Positions 36,601 to 51,571 of a stretch of 64,000 nt of DNA are shown here, piece by piece. A program made the position numbers and the translations under genes. Position 1 is the stretch's first letter; each line of letters starts with the position of its first letter. Source of the stretch: Eonycteris spelaea (Eukaryota; Chordata; Mammalia; Chiroptera; Pteropodidae); assembly GCA_003508835.1 (NCBI GenBank), contig PUFA01000066.1:620001-684000 (forward strand). Reading direction: 5' to 3'. The notes beneath the pieces were generated by a model. The model had not been told where the DNA came from and ran no database searches. It was given only the letters and a program-made list of their open reading frames with translations.

Positions 36601-39600
36601 GTCCTGGGCTCAGCATCCGCAGCCAGGAGGAGATCTGGCAGCTTCATGAGAGAGGGACCCCCCCAGCTGCCTGAGGTTCTTTTGAGGACCTGCTCATTCC
36701 CATTCCCTTAAGAATAGGAAGCTCTGTTCCTTGGAAACGTACAGCCCCACAGTGTCCTAGGGATGCTGGGACCAGCAACAGGCAAGGTCAGAGGAGGTAT
36801 GGCCAGAGGGTGAGGAGAAAGGGCTCTGGAGTCAGACCGTTCTCCTTCTCAATCCTGTCCAGCTGTGTCATCCTGGTCAAGTAGCTTAACCTCTCTGTGC
36901 TTCAACTCATCTGCAAGCGGGGATATAACAGTACCGGTCCCAGATGGCTATTATTGGGAGAAAAGGAGCCAGTCTTATAAAGCACTTAGCAAAGTGCTTG
37001 GGCACCTGGTATATGCCCAGTGCATGTGGCTGTCCTTAGTAGCATCAAGTCATGAGATGCCAGAGGTGGAAGAACACTCAGAAATCGCCCAGTGCAGTGC
37101 CAGGAGGTGGCTGGAGCCATGCTGCAGGATGGGAGGGGGAGCCTGAGCTGGCAGAACGATGCCCCCTCCTCCTCTCCCACGTCAATCAGGTCCTCTTCTA
37201 TATCTCTTTGAGACATAGTAGGGTCACATCTTAAAAGGAGGGTGTCATGGTATAAGTTAAATGTTCAAAGTTGAAATCTCAATAGAAAGCACCCTTGAAA
37301 ATCTCTTACAAGGCTTGTAAAAGACGGTAGGCTTGGCTGCGTACAACTGTATTCTTAGGCAGAAGAGAGGGAGTGAAGTTGATTAAAGAAAAAAGAGAAG
37401 GCTTCATACACGAGGTGAACATTCACACTTTTGTACTGCTTATAAGCTGTGTGATCTTGGGCAAATTAATGAACATCTCTGTTCCTTGAGTCCTTCCAAG
37501 GGTTGAGGTAAGGATCAAACGAGTACATGTGAAAACAGCCCTTGTACATAGTAAGCACTGAATATGATTTATTATTATTTATCTAATTTAACAACGCTCG
37601 CTTACAGCACTTACTCTGTGCTAGTCACTCTTCTACCTACTTTGCTAGCATTATTCGATCTTCATGACAACCCCAACAGGTAAGTAGAATTCTATTCATG
37701 TTAAGGTGGAAGAATCTGAGGCACAAAGAGGCTGTGATTTGCCCAATTAAGTGAGATGACTTGCCCTAGGATTGGAATTCTGAGGTTGGAATCTGGCCCT
37801 TCATCATTTCATTAGACTGCTTCTCCAATTAAAATAATAATAATAATTAATAATAATAGTAAAAAATTTCAGAAAACGAGGGAAGGGAGAGAAGACATGT
37901 TTCTGCTTACCTGCAGGGTTTACTCTACTCTGATTTATATCAACCTTCAATAACCTCGATATATTTGTAGACGGGTTTGTTGGGGTGGAGAGTAAATCAG
38001 ATATACATGAAGCTTTTTATCCATGAGATAATAAAATTATAACAATACAAGTAGTGAGGTCGAAAGTAGTGCCCAGTTTTAGCACCTGGAATGTGTCAGC
38101 CCTCCGTAGGGCACTTTTTGTACATTTATTACATCATCAATCCTCAAAACATCTCTTCTAGGGCATGTCCAGAACATATTTGAGCGAGCATGTTATATAT
38201 GAGGGGTCTTCCAGGTGCCTGGAACAGTGGTGGATTAGGAGGATATGATCCTTTCCCTCAGGGAAACAACATTCTAATAAGAGAGACACCAGTCAACAAA
38301 CAAATGAGCAGGATCATTGGGGGAGTTGATCTGGTATAAGCAGAATGACGAGAGGGAGAATATGTATGCGGAGAGGCTATTTCAGATACGTTGGCCAGGA
38401 GGTCCTTTCTGTGTTGGTGACCTTGGAACTGGGACCTGAAGGGCCAGGACTCAGATTTCAGGAGAGAGCATTCAGTAGAGAGAAAGCAATGCCAAGGTCG
38501 TGGGGTGCAAATGAATCTAGTGTGGGACACGCGGAGTTGACTGGAAGAGAGAGAAGAGCTGATGTCAGGGAGGTGGGCATGGCCTGGCCATGCTGGGCCT
38601 CGCGTGTAGGCCAGTGGAAGCCTTCAGGCTAGAGCCTGAGTGTATGGGGAACCACGAGCGGCTTGCGGGAGAAAACTGGTGAGAACACCAGCAGGTGTAA
38701 GCGAGTTGCTCCAGCTCAGCGTAAGCCCTGGGATCTGCTTCCAGCCATGCAGAACCAGCACGCGGGAATCCACACATCCAAGGTCATCATGGGCCCCATC
38801 CAAGGACCTCTAAGCTGCAAGAAGCACTGTGGCCTGGCAAAGGGACTGGGCAGGAGCTAGGAAGCAGGGTGTGTCATGTGCATTCTGGTCTCTCTGGGGC
38901 AGGCTGCATGGCCCGGGGAGGGACGGTACCAGCAGGAACTGGGGGAAGGGGACAGTTGCCACACAAAGCCTTCGTTGAACAGAAACCCCGGCTGGCTGCC
39001 CAGGGCCGGGCCAGGATCCAGACTGGCCTCCTGGCGTGCTCGGCAGTTCTGCAGCCCAGCCATCACTGAGGGACAGGCTTTGCACACTGCACCCTGAACT
39101 CAGAGTAGCCTCTGGGGTGCAGGTCATCCCTCTACCCCCTGTCTCAGGGCCAGGCCGGGTGCATCTCAGTAAATGGCACCATTTCCACAGAGTTGCTCAG
39201 GACAAGAGCCTCTGTGTCATCCTTGATTCCGATTTGCCCCTTTCCCCGACATCCAATCATCATAACTCACTACGCCAGGCTGTGTTCTAAGTTCCCCACG
39301 TGTATCGACTCAATCCATAACTGTGACAACTCTGTGTGATGGCAACCATTATCATTCCCATTACACAGAAGAGGGAGCTGAGACACACGGCTGAGAGCTA
39401 AAGATCTGTGACTCCAACCCACACGGTCTGGTTCCACAGCCCATGCTTTCCACCATCGCACTAACCTACATAACATGTCACTTCCTCCGAGCTGCCTGCC
39501 TTAATAGCTCCAGTAGAGACAGTGGTGAGAAGAAGCAGACAGACGAGTTCCAATCCCAGCTCTGCTGCTTGTGACCTGTGTTCCCTAGAATCGGTCACTT

Positions 39601-42600
39601 AACCTCTCTGATCTTTGGGATTCCTAAAATGGAGATGACAGTACTTTTGCTCATCTATCCTTTGGCTCCTTTGGAAGTCTGTACCGTTATACGTGTGTTA
39701 TTTATTGGAAAATAAATAAATAAAATAAAAATTTATTTTACAAAAAAAGAGTAGCCTTGTAGAGAACTCGAATATGCCGGCCACTCAGACGCCTCTTCCG
39801 TGAGGGCAGTGTGGGCAGCGGGCAGCCTTCCCTGTCAGTCCCTGACCTTGCCCGGGGTCACACCCACGCCCAGGGCGGCTCACGTCCGCAGACGGGTGGA
39901 CGGATGCCCGGATACAAAGGCCCGGCCACCTCGGGTCAGCTGCATGTTTCCGAAGGGCCCCAGATCGGACCTCCCATAGGGGTTGGTGGAGGCTTCGCAG
40001 GTCGGCCTCACAGCTCTGCTTCCCCCTCTGCCCTCTCCTGCGTCCTTCCTGCCCCTTCCACAGGAGGAGACCTCAAGGTCACCTAACACCCTAATAAACC
40101 CTCTGCTCATGTCTTCATCTCAGAGTCTTCCCCCGAAGCAGAGCCTGCACTAACAGTGGTCCCTGCACTAACCGTGGTATAAGGATGCACGAGGATTTCT
40201 AAGCACTTCCTGTTTGCTATGGAGTACATCGGCATTATCTGCTTTAATTACTTCCAACAACTCTGCAGAGTAAGAACTTTGAGCCAACTGACAGACAAGA
40301 AAACCGGTGCCCAGAGAGGTTAAGGAACTTGCCTAAGGTGCCCAGCGAGGAGTGGTAAGGCTTGGATTTGAATCCGGGCACTCAGATACCTGCGCTTGGG
40401 CTGCTGACCAGCACACACCTTAATCGGTGTCTTTTACTGTGACACTATTTGAAACTGGAATTTTGAATTGAATTTAAAAAGAAAGTAATCTGAGGAGTAA
40501 TTTCAGGTTTCCTTTACCTTAATTTCGATTGACCTTAATTGGTGTTGAATGTGTCAATTTACAAAGAGAGCTTCCGGGGCCGCTAGGGCCCAGCACCAAG
40601 AGCTGTGGGTTCAAATCCCAACTGCACAACACAGGCAAAGCTATTCAGCTTCGAGTTGCCTGTTCTCTCCCCTTTGGAATGAGACAGTAAGCGTTTACGT
40701 CAGTGGTATTTATGAAGAGTAATGGAGTCGGGATTTGCAAAGTGCTTCGAGTGGTGCCCGGCACTTGGGAAGTGCCCAAGAATGACCCTAGACTCTGAAA
40801 TTGGATCAGCGGAGTTCGAACCCCCAGCTCCTGAGCAGAGTGCAATCGTATGACCTTAAGGTAGTTCTGTGGTTTTTCCATGCCTCAGTTTGCCTACCTG
40901 TAAAATGGGCGTGTGTGCGTGCAAAATATTATCTGGGCCTTATATATCTGTGTGAGGATTTAATGAGCTAATACATTACAAATACATATGGGATACTGAG
41001 GCTGCACTTCCTCTGAGCAGGGCCCACAACCCTGGAGACAGCACCTCCTAAAATTCTGCACCCCAGGTGCCTTACTCACCTCACTCTAGTCCCAGCCCTG
41101 CCTCTGAGCTCACAGAACCCTCTAGAACAGCGTGAACGATAATTAATTAATAACATCTGACGTTTACATCACAGTGGCTAAGGGCATGGACTCGAGAGCC
41201 AGACTATACCTGGGTCCGAATCCTGGTACACAGCTGTGTGACCTTAGGCGCGTTCCTTCACGTCTCTGTGCCTCAGCTTCCTAATCTATGGAATGGGGAT
41301 AAGGCGGCTCTCCCTCCCAGGCTTGTTGGGAAGTTTAAATCAGTTAATACGTGGAAAGCACGTCGGGCCCTGCCTGACACAGGGGGGCAGGGCGTGACGG
41401 AGCTCCTCTGCGTTCACTGGGTCCTTCAGCCACGGCGCTAGTAGCATCCTCATTGGCGTTATGTCGACCTTGAACTCCATGAGGGTCCAGGCCACACCTA
41501 GCCTCTCCTTCTCCTGCGCACACCAGGCCCTGAGATGGGAGCTCTGATTACCCCAACGGGCAGACGAGAACGCGGTGGCGTCTGTGGGGCCCGCGCACGC
41601 GCGCTTGCTCTGACGCTGAGCCTGAAGCCGGGACCGGGACCTGCCCACACCGCCCGGGGTCTGCAGCCCGCCTGCGGCTCTACCTCGCAGCCTTTGGCCA
41701 TGGCGAAACCCCCGCCCAGGAGAAGCATGATGTTCCAGGGCACCGCGTCCTGGGCCTTCTTCCAAGTCAGCAGGGGCTCTGTCTCTGTGTTGGGAGCTGG
41801 GCAGAGAGAAGGAAGACACGCAGCCTGAGGAGGGGACACGGGTCCGCGGGCAGAGAGGGAGACCCCCACACACACTCGGGACACTCAGTCACAGGAGGCG
41901 ACACCAGTCCCTGCAGCCCATCTTTGTGGGAACACTCAGGGTTCTCCAGGAAGCCTCAATCTGCTCCAGCAACTGATTTTGGACCTTTAAGGAAAAAACT
42001 CACAAGAATCATGGGGTGTCTGCTCTATTCAGAAGGAAAACAGTTTCATGGCTCCCCCAGCTTGAGAATCTCCCGGAACCAGGCATTCCCTGTGCAGGGC
42101 ATCCTTTAAACCTCTCAGCAGCCCTTCTGGGCGTTACTTTTACCCTCACACAAGACAAAAGGCTCTCTTTGTAATTGGATCTGTACAGAGAGGAAACAAA
42201 GAGGAAGGAAATTCGGAGAACAGAAACTGAGAGAATCTTTAGCGCATAGAATTATGGGAGGAATTTTAAGTTTTCAAAAGCGGCAGTATGTGCAGTGGTT
42301 AGAACAGGGGCGTCAGCGAATTTTTTCTGTAAAGAGTTAGAGAGTGGATAATTTAGGCTCCACAGCCTCGGTTGCTACTAGACCCCAGGGTGCATGAAAA
42401 CATGCAGGAACGGTGTGACAGTGTGCCCACGAAACTCCGCTTTCCACAGGGTCCTGCCACTTCCTATCATCCTCCGTTGCCATTTTTCCTGTAGCACAGA
42501 AACTGTTCTCTGTTGTAAAAATGTGAAAGGAAGGGTGGACAGGGAGGGCCGTGTTCATGGAACACTTTCCTGCACCCAATCTGCTGCCTACTGAATGTTA

Positions 42601-45600
42601 GCTTCCTGTAGGCATTTGAGTTTGCAACTCTGCCTCTGTAGAACTCCTAAAGCCAGAGGGGGACGTGTCTAAGGGCCCTGCTCATTTTTAAGTGGAAAAG
42701 CAAAGCCCTGAGGATGTAGAACTCACCCAGCTGATTAGTGACAGAGCTGGGATACCAGACATGGCGTCCTCCCCACAGCCCAAGACAAGAAGCAGCTCTG
42801 AGTCTTATGAGCCACCCACAGGTAACAGAACCATGGATAGGACCTGATCAAGAGCAGCCAATCCACAGGCTGACCAGGAATCTGGGAGGCTACGAGGTAG
42901 CCTGGTGGGGGAAGATTGCCCAAATGAGAAAAAGTCAGACCACACAGGTCTTTACTTTCAGCAGCATCATTGGGAAGCAGAGAGACGACGACAGGCAAAG
43001 GAAGTGATAACTAAAGGTGAAAGAACAGAGAGGCCACGTGACCAGGAGGGGCATGAGGCGGCTGAGTTCCAGGAAGAAGCAGAATGTGAGGAATAGATAG
43101 GAGGAAGGGAAACTGAGGAAGCAGTGTAGATGCTGAGAAAGGAGAAGTGTGTGGGATAGAACTGCAAGGACAGAAACTGAGGTGGCAAGAAGCAGCAGAA
43201 GCTGTGGAACGATAGTGAGGGTGGGCATTACGGGGCAGGGGGAAGATGCTGTAAGGGAAAAGAAGTTATAAAAAATGCAGAATCTGTAATGAAGAAGCTA
43301 TAAAGACGCAAAAGCTAAGAAGCAGTAGAAAAACTCTGAAAAGACCAAGAAATGATGCACAGAGTGAAAGGTGGGAGAGTCATTTGGAAGCAAGACAGAG
43401 AAGCAGAGATGGAGGAAATGTATGGATCCGATCAACCTCAGTGTCCCAAAGCCCACAGCCAAGCCTCCTCGACCCAGCACTAGCCCCCTGGAGGTCCAGC
43501 TCTCCCTAATGACCCCTACTGATCCTTCCGCTATACGCCCCACACTCAAACCCCCACTCCTCCGACTTTGGAACTATCCCACGTAATACTCTATTTTTTT
43601 CAGCAATAGAAACTGGATTACAACCCTATTTCCTGACTCATGGTCCAGAGCACATCCCACTGCCTCAGATAAAGATAGGCCAGACACAGCCTCTGTCACA
43701 GATGTGGGCACCTTCTCCTGGCCGACACCTGCTAGAAACACCACGGAGTCATAACTGGCCCTCTGAAGGCCAAGGCCAACCTACAGATTCTTTGGTTTGG
43801 AGAGCTCAGTGATTCTTTTAAGCCGAATTTGAATGCCTTTAGGCATTTTTGCCTCAGTCTCCACTGCTTTCTATTTCTTTAAACCCAGCTAGACATTTGT
43901 CTGGCCCCTTAGGCAACTGAGATACAACTCCTGCCTTGGGCCCAGGGGCATGAAGTTGTTGTCATTGTTTTTTTTTGTTTGTTTTGTTTGTTTTTTTTTT
44001 AAAGGCAACTCTTGGTTGACCTCACAAATTGCAAGGACCTTGTCAGTTTACAATCCCTTATTTTTTTTATTTTTTTATGCCTACAGCACCTGGTCTTCCT
44101 AGGTGGTCTCCCATCCAAGAACTAACCAGGCCTGACCCTGCTTCGCTTCTGAGATCAGACGGGATCAGGCACGTTCGGGGTGACATGGCCGTAGACACAA
44201 AGTTTTTTGTTAAGGACAAGAAAATAAATATTTTGGGCTTTGTGGGCCATGAGGTAAAATTGAGGCTATTTAGGCATAGGTACTTACATAACTAAAGAAA
44301 ATAAAAGTCCACAAATTTCTTATTGAAGAAATTAAAAACTTTATTTATGGACACTGAACTTTGAATTATGTGTCATGAAATATTCTCCTCTTGATTCTTT
44401 TCAACCATTTAAAAATGCGAAAGCCAATCTTAGCTCCTGGGCTGTTCAAAAGCACACAGCGGCTGGAATCGACACTCGGACTTCTGGGCTAAGTACCCGG
44501 ACAAGGTAACTGCTCAGCAGGGGCCGGAAAGAAGCTGAACACAAGGCTCGCTCGTACAGTGGGGCTGGCGGGTCCCAGGAGTGGACCCCATCTCCCAGGC
44601 CACAGTCCTCACAGAGCCCATGGAGATCCCAACCTTGATCAACTTACCTTTAAAGTCAAACCACCACTTGAGAGAGGGCCTTTGGGATGGGAAGAAGAAC
44701 AAGATGGTGACAATGGCCACACCGGTGACAGCATCAGAAAGAAACCTACAATGACAAGGCCCCGGCATGTGATCCCAGGCATCTCAGCAGGCCAAGGTCT
44801 GGCAGATTTACAACTGAGGATTTGTGGGGGGTGGGAAGGAATTAGAGCCTTTGTGAAGGGGCCTTGTTAGAGGCCTCCGGATTCTGTCCTGCACTGAACT
44901 CAGCATGGGTGCAAACACCCATGGATGCGAAAGCCCTTTTTCCACAGTGCCCTGGGGCATTTGGACACTGCTTGAGCCAAATAAATACTTATCCTCCGAA
45001 TTCAAGGACCCTAGGAACAGGGTCCAGAGAGGCAAGAATCTGAGAGCCACAGAACAGTGGGGTCTGTGGAAGCTGCAAGGACTCCGGCAACAGCCCCGTA
45101 TTTGTTCAGCCTCTGCCTGCATTCCTCCTGGGATGGGCCGCTTACTGCATAGAGATGCAGCCCATTCACACCAGCAGAGCCCGCCCAGTTCAAGCCAGAC
45201 TCATAGCTCCTCCAAACCTAACTACTGTTGTTCAAGGATCTACCACGTGTCTTGCGGAGACATTAAGCTCTCAGAAACAGCCCTCGGGGGCAGGCATTTT
45301 CCATGTCAGATGAGGAATCCAAGACTCAAAGAGTAGAAATAACTCGCTCAAGGCCAGATCATGTTCCATGGAGGTGATGGGCATTGAACCCACATTGTCT
45401 GGCTCCAAGTTCAATGAAGTACAGAGCTAACTGCGAACAAAAGTTTTTTTTCAACTCACACATTTGGGAAGAAGGGTGCTCAAATGGCCAAGAAACTGGA
45501 AAAGATGGTCCATATGCTATATTAGAGGAGTACACATCAAAACACTAATGGAGCACCATTCTTCTGCGAACAGACAGGCAAACTTAAAAAGGCTGATCAT

Positions 45601-48600
45601 ACCTGATGAGGATGTTGAGAAACACATAGGGGTGGCGGGGACAATAAACAGGACAATTAATGTTTTGGAAGGCAGGTGGCAGCATGTTTCAATACTTGAC
45701 ATATGAATGCCCCTCGATCCAGTAATTGTACTCCTAGGAATTTATCCTCAGGACATATCTGGACTGGTACACAGATTGTATACAGGGATGTTCATTATCG
45801 ATAAGAGTAAAAAAATGTAAGATTTTTAGTAGAGACACGTTTAAATAAATGGTATTTAATAATGCACATATAATAATATATATAATGAAATACCCTGCAT
45901 CTTTTTAAAAAAGATATAATATCAATCTTTATGTATTTATATAGAACTACAACCAAAATGGGTTGATAAAGTAAAGATGCTCCCATTCTACAAATATTAT
46001 GAAATATTAAGCAGTGTTTATAAAGAATAAAATAGCAAGTTATCCATGATCATATTTGTATTTTCCAATCTTATTATATGTCCACATATATGTCTGCGTG
46101 TGTACATCTGCAATCCTACATATCAAACTGTTCATTGTAATAATCGTTGGGGAGAGAGACAGAGAGTAGATAAAAGGCAACTAACTTACTTTTTCAATTC
46201 AGCATTGTTAGAATTTTTTATAATGAATTTTCATCTTATAATTAGAGAAAAAAGAGAAAAGCAGATCACAATATGTTCACTGTAATCACATTTCTGTTAA
46301 AAAAAATCTTGTGTTTCGATAGGTTTCTTTTTACCTAATCTGCGATTAAAATAAGTTTCATTGAAGTATAATTAACATGCAATAAAATGCACAATTTAAA
46401 GGATATGGTTAAATGGTTTTGACTAATGTACACAGTCTGTAACCTCCGATGAAATCAAGATGAGGACAGTTCCTAGACAGGCATTTTTTAAGTCAGTAAA
46501 GAAGTACGTCAGATCTGGCGATGGAGATTCTAGGTGATCTTTACTTTCTTTGTATTGTTAGAATGTTTCTAACACCCGTTTTGTTTTGTTTTGTTTTGTT
46601 TTGTTTTTAATCTGAAAAAAATGACAAAGTACCTACATCTTGGAAAAAATAAAAGAATGGTAATAAAAGCCACTTCTCTTGGCTCCATGAAATCATATTG
46701 TTCCTTCTTCATAATGACCCTCGTGAGATCAGAACTTATCGTCCATTTCACCAGCGGGGAAACTGAGGCTCTGAGGTGAAGTGTGTATTGCTGCTCTATC
46801 CGATATGGTGGCCGGCAGCCACGTGTAGCTACGTGGGTACTTGAAATGTGGCAAGACCAGAGTGAGATGCACCGCAGTGTAAAATACACACTGGGGTTTG
46901 AAGATTTAGTATGAAAAAGAAGGAAAATCTCTCAAAAATAATTCTATAGGGATTACATATTGAAATAATAGAGTGGGTTAAATGAATCACTAAAATTAAT
47001 TCATCTGGGTTTTTTTTTCTGACTTTTTTAATGCAGTTACTAAAATTTTTAAAATTCCATATGTGGCTCTCATTAGATCTCTATCGGATGGTCTGATGGT
47101 CTGATTTCCTCTGAGTTCTAGGATTGCACACCCAACTGCCCAATGCAGTATTTAAAAGACATGTTAGAACTTGAGAAATCTAAACTAAGTTCAAAATAGA
47201 ATTGTTGAGAAGGCATCCCTGGTCTCCTTAAAGAACGTTCTTCTCCAGCTAACCACCACCTCTACAGGTACTTCTTTTCCTCATGCATCAACTGTAAGTT
47301 AGCCCTGTTATTTCTCACTTTGAAATATATCTTGACTGCTCCATCTCCACTGTGACCTCTTGCATTCAAGCCATCAAGGCCTAGACCAGGGCCAGTAAAT
47401 GTCTCCTTTACTGTAAAAGGACACACAGTAGACATTTTTGGCCTTGCAGGCCATGTGGTCTCTGTCATGGCTCAACTCTGACACTGTAGCGTGAAGGCAG
47501 GCATGACAATACATAAATGAATAGGTGTCGCTGTGTTGCAATAAAACTTTATTTGTAGTTAGTGACATAGGAATTTCATATAATTTTGATGTGCTACTAC
47601 TGTCTTTTGATTTTCCCTAGCCGTTTAGAAATGTGAAAACCATTTGAAAACAAAGGGTGGGCCAGGTTTGGCCCATGCACTTTGGTTTGCAGACCCCTGT
47701 CCTAGGCGACAGGTCATCTAGATAGTGTTATAGTTCCTACCTGTTCTCCCCACCTATATTTTTGCCCCCCACTATCCATTCCCTAACAAATATAACTAAC
47801 GTTGTCCTGAGTTCTTCCTACACGCAATTCTAATCACTTGACGTGTGTTCACTCATTTATCCTCAGAACAATCCAGTGAGAATGCACTATTACGATACCG
47901 TTTTACAGATGAGGTAACTGAGGTATAGGGGGGTGAAATAACTTAAAACTCTCCAAACGCTTCCCATTGGTCTCAATTGAAAAACAACAACAACAAAAAG
48001 GACCAAAATGCTTAACATGTCCAACAAGACCCTGCATGCTTTGGCCCTTGCCTGCCCTTCCGGCCACGTCTTGCTCACCTTCCTCCCTCCCACCGAGGCT
48101 CAGCCACGACGGGCTTCTTTCAGTTCTTCAAATGTGCTGAGCTGGCTCCTACCTCGGGCTCTCTGCAGACACGCCCAGCGTGTCTCCAGTTTCCACCTGG
48201 ACTCTTCTAACCTTGGGTTCTTCCAGAACTATCCAAAGTCAATGTTCCCATCCCATTCTTTCGTAGTATAAGCCTCTCACGCTTTCTTTCATTACAATAT
48301 GCAGTTATTTTGTTGTCTAACGACTTGTTTTCATTTGTGTCGCCCGCATCAAGCATAATGCTTAGCACATAAATGGCAGAGCTGTCATGTGAACCCAATT
48401 TTATTTGATTCCAAAGCCAAAGCTCTTAACACAGGAGAACCCAACTGTCTTACCAGCCAAACCTAAACTCTCCTGAGAGTAAAAGAAGCAGCCGTAAATA
48501 ATCCCCTGGGACAAGAACCCTGGTGTCCCCCTGCCGCACCGCCTCCCCAGCTCCCGGCGGCCCACCCCGGGATCTGCCCTGCTGGACTCCATCCCATGGG

Positions 48601-51528
48601 TCCCCAGAGGCTCACCCAGGGCGGAAGTAGTTGGCCCAACCAGGGATGAACTTCGGGTCCCGGGAGAAGAGGAGAATGGCGAATATGCAGAAAAGGATGA
48701 AAACAGCCTGTTCAGCAAACCTATGGCACAGATATGCAGGCAGAGGATGACGTGGGCTCGGGCGGACTGCGGCTCGGAAAGGCCTCAGGCAGGTGTGACT
48801 GGGACCAGGCCCTGCTTGGAGAAACTGGAGGAAGTAATTCACTCCCCAGGGAACCCCCGGAGTGAGGAGAGGGGTGTCCCACCGTGTAAGTGGTTTCCGT
48901 CCTCGGGCTCCCACCCTCACCCAGGAGCCTTCCTGAGCATCAAGCATCCCTCCCCAAAACTATTTATGTCAGTCCCACCGTGAATTTCCCAGAGTCCTAA
49001 GAAGAATCCAGAGAGAGAGAGAGAAAGAGCGAAACAGACAGAGTCAGAAAAGCAGAGAAACAGACAGACAGACAAGAACAGAGTGGTAGGCAAAGAGAGA
49101 GGAAGGGCCAGTCATACATTCAGAGGGGGACCGTTAAGCATACATGCGGAGGGGGACAGACACAGAGAGAGGGGTACACAGAGGGAGAAAGAAATATCTA
49201 CCCAATGCGTCCATTTCACAGATTGGGGAGCAGGGCCCAGAGAGTGTTAGTGCCTTGCCCAAGGCCACACAGGAAGTTAGTGACAGAGTCAGCCCTGTGT
49301 GCAGGCCTGCTGACTCCTAGTTATTTTCATCACATGAGAAACATGCAGTAAACAAGATCCCAGAAGCCACCCAAGGCAGTGTTGGGCATCCCGTGCAACA
49401 ATAGGGATGGGTGCATTAGAGGGGAAGGTGGCAGGTCCCCATCCCAAGGGGCTTTCTGGTCTTCAGGGTATCTGTGTAAACCACCTCCCTACCCTCCATC
49501 TCCAGGACCCCATTTCGGGTCTTGAAATTCCCCTGGGACTCTGACCCTGAGGACGGCAGGGGTCAGACCAGAAGGTAGCTCTCCTGCGTCTAACGCCCAG
49601 CTCTCTCCCCACCGCAAGGAAACCCACGCCACGCACTTGATGGGCCCCAGGTTCTGGAATTCCTCCCGAATCACAGCTCGAGCCCTATTTTCTGCATCCA
49701 CTCTGATCTCAGATCTCTTCCTCCAGCCCCTGAAACAGGAAGTGGGGAGGTTAGGAGTGGCCATGGCAGGTGTGACTGACTTCTCCCCAGCACCGCCACC
49801 ACCTGGCCAGGCCTCATTAGCTCAATGCTGGAGACTGCAATGGCCTGCTGAATAATTGCCTCTTTCTAAAATCCGTTCCCCCAACTATAGCTTAGATGGC
49901 CTTTTAAAAATGTGCATCTGATTATATGGCTCCCAGACTTAAAATCCTTTAGGGGTTAAACAAATACATGAATTAAGAGACAAATCAATTGGTGGTCCAG
50001 AAATAGACCTTGGTATCATTTTTCCTTGGTTGGAAAAAGATGGGCCATTGTCGTTGGCTTGGACATATAGGTCAATAGAATAGAACCGAGAGCCCAGAAA
50101 TCAACCCGCACATCTGTGGTGTGCTGGTTTTTGACAAGGGTACCAAGACCTTCCGGTGGGGGAAGAATAGTCTTTCAACAAACGCTGCTTGGGCAACTGG
50201 ATGGGCAGATACAAAAAACGAATGTGGAGCGCTACCTCACACCACTTACAAAATTTAACTCAATTTTTAACTAAATGGATCAAAGACCTAAATGTAAGAG
50301 CTAAACCTATACGATTCTTAGAAGAAAACATAGGGGTAAATTTTCATGGCCTTGGGTTAGTGAACTATTTCTTAGATGTAATACCAAAAGCTCCAATGAC
50401 CAAAGTAGGTAAATTGGACTTCATCAAAATTAAGAACTTGTTCATGTCAATAAATGGTTTGGGACAACTAATGGTCATCTGGAACCAAAGAATTAAGTTG
50501 GATCCAAACCTCACACTGCATCCTAAGAATAAATTCCAAATAGATTTTTAAAAAATTTAAATGTAAAAAATATAAAAATACTAGAAGAAAATATGTGATA
50601 ACTTTTTATAACTCCTTTAATGAAAAGGTCTTTTTAACTGTAACTGAAAATTCAAAAGCCATATGAGAGATTGATAAATTCATCTACATCCAAAAATTTT
50701 TTTTAAATCCTATGTATATGAAAGCATTATAAGCAAAGAAAAAAACAAATCAGGAAAAACATTTACAACTCATTTTGCAGAATAATCACAGATCTTTCAA
50801 TATGTAAAATGAACTAGAAATCAAGAAGACCAAGACCAACAATCCATTTAAAAAGTGTACAAAGGATATAAATGTGCAGTTTAATGATTCACTGGAAAGG
50901 AAATACCAATGGTCCCATGAATATATAAAAACTTTTCATATTGCCCCTCAACATGAAGTTGCTCAAAATTATTTCAATAAGATAAATGCAATTTATTTTT
51001 CTCTTAGATTGGCAAAAATCCACTTTGCTTCATGGAAACAGACACTCTCATGCGTGATAAATTGGAGAACAAATTAGTATAATTCTTATGGAGAATGACT
51101 TGATGATATCTATTAAAATAAAAATGTATTTGTGGTAGTGTCTTAATATTGATGTTGGGCGAATTAGCTGAGGGTCTGGGCATAACGGGAGGGTCACACA
51201 CCACCCATCATCTTCACATCCCCTGGGAGGCGAAGTCTACACAGTGATCACGTGAGAAGAGAACAATCCTCAGTTTCTAGAGGGGAGCCTGAGGCTTAGG
51301 AAGGCCACTCCCTAGTGACAAGGAAGCTGGCTCAAAGCTCAGGTCAAACGTGTGGGGTACCTCAGGGTTATTCCCCCATACAGGAAGGAGATCCAGAGCC
51401 ATCCCACCAACAGGAACAGCAGCATGAGAGGGAAGGCGAAAATGAACCAGGAGCCGAAATTCACCACGTCGCACTGCGGGAAGAAACTGGAGAAAAGAGG
51501 GAGGTGAGAGCCAGCCAAGGCCAGCCAT

Positions 51529-51571
<43 letters not shown>

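Noticed and set aside
41340..41873. 177-codon minus-strand open frame
   Set aside because: Shadow of the SLC13A3 exon 41,684-41,796 in another frame, helped by local GC richness.
44079..44196. A functional 5S rRNA gene
   Set aside because: About 14 differences from 5S, an A-rich retroposition tail, no T-run terminator of the normal kind and a solitary intronic position.
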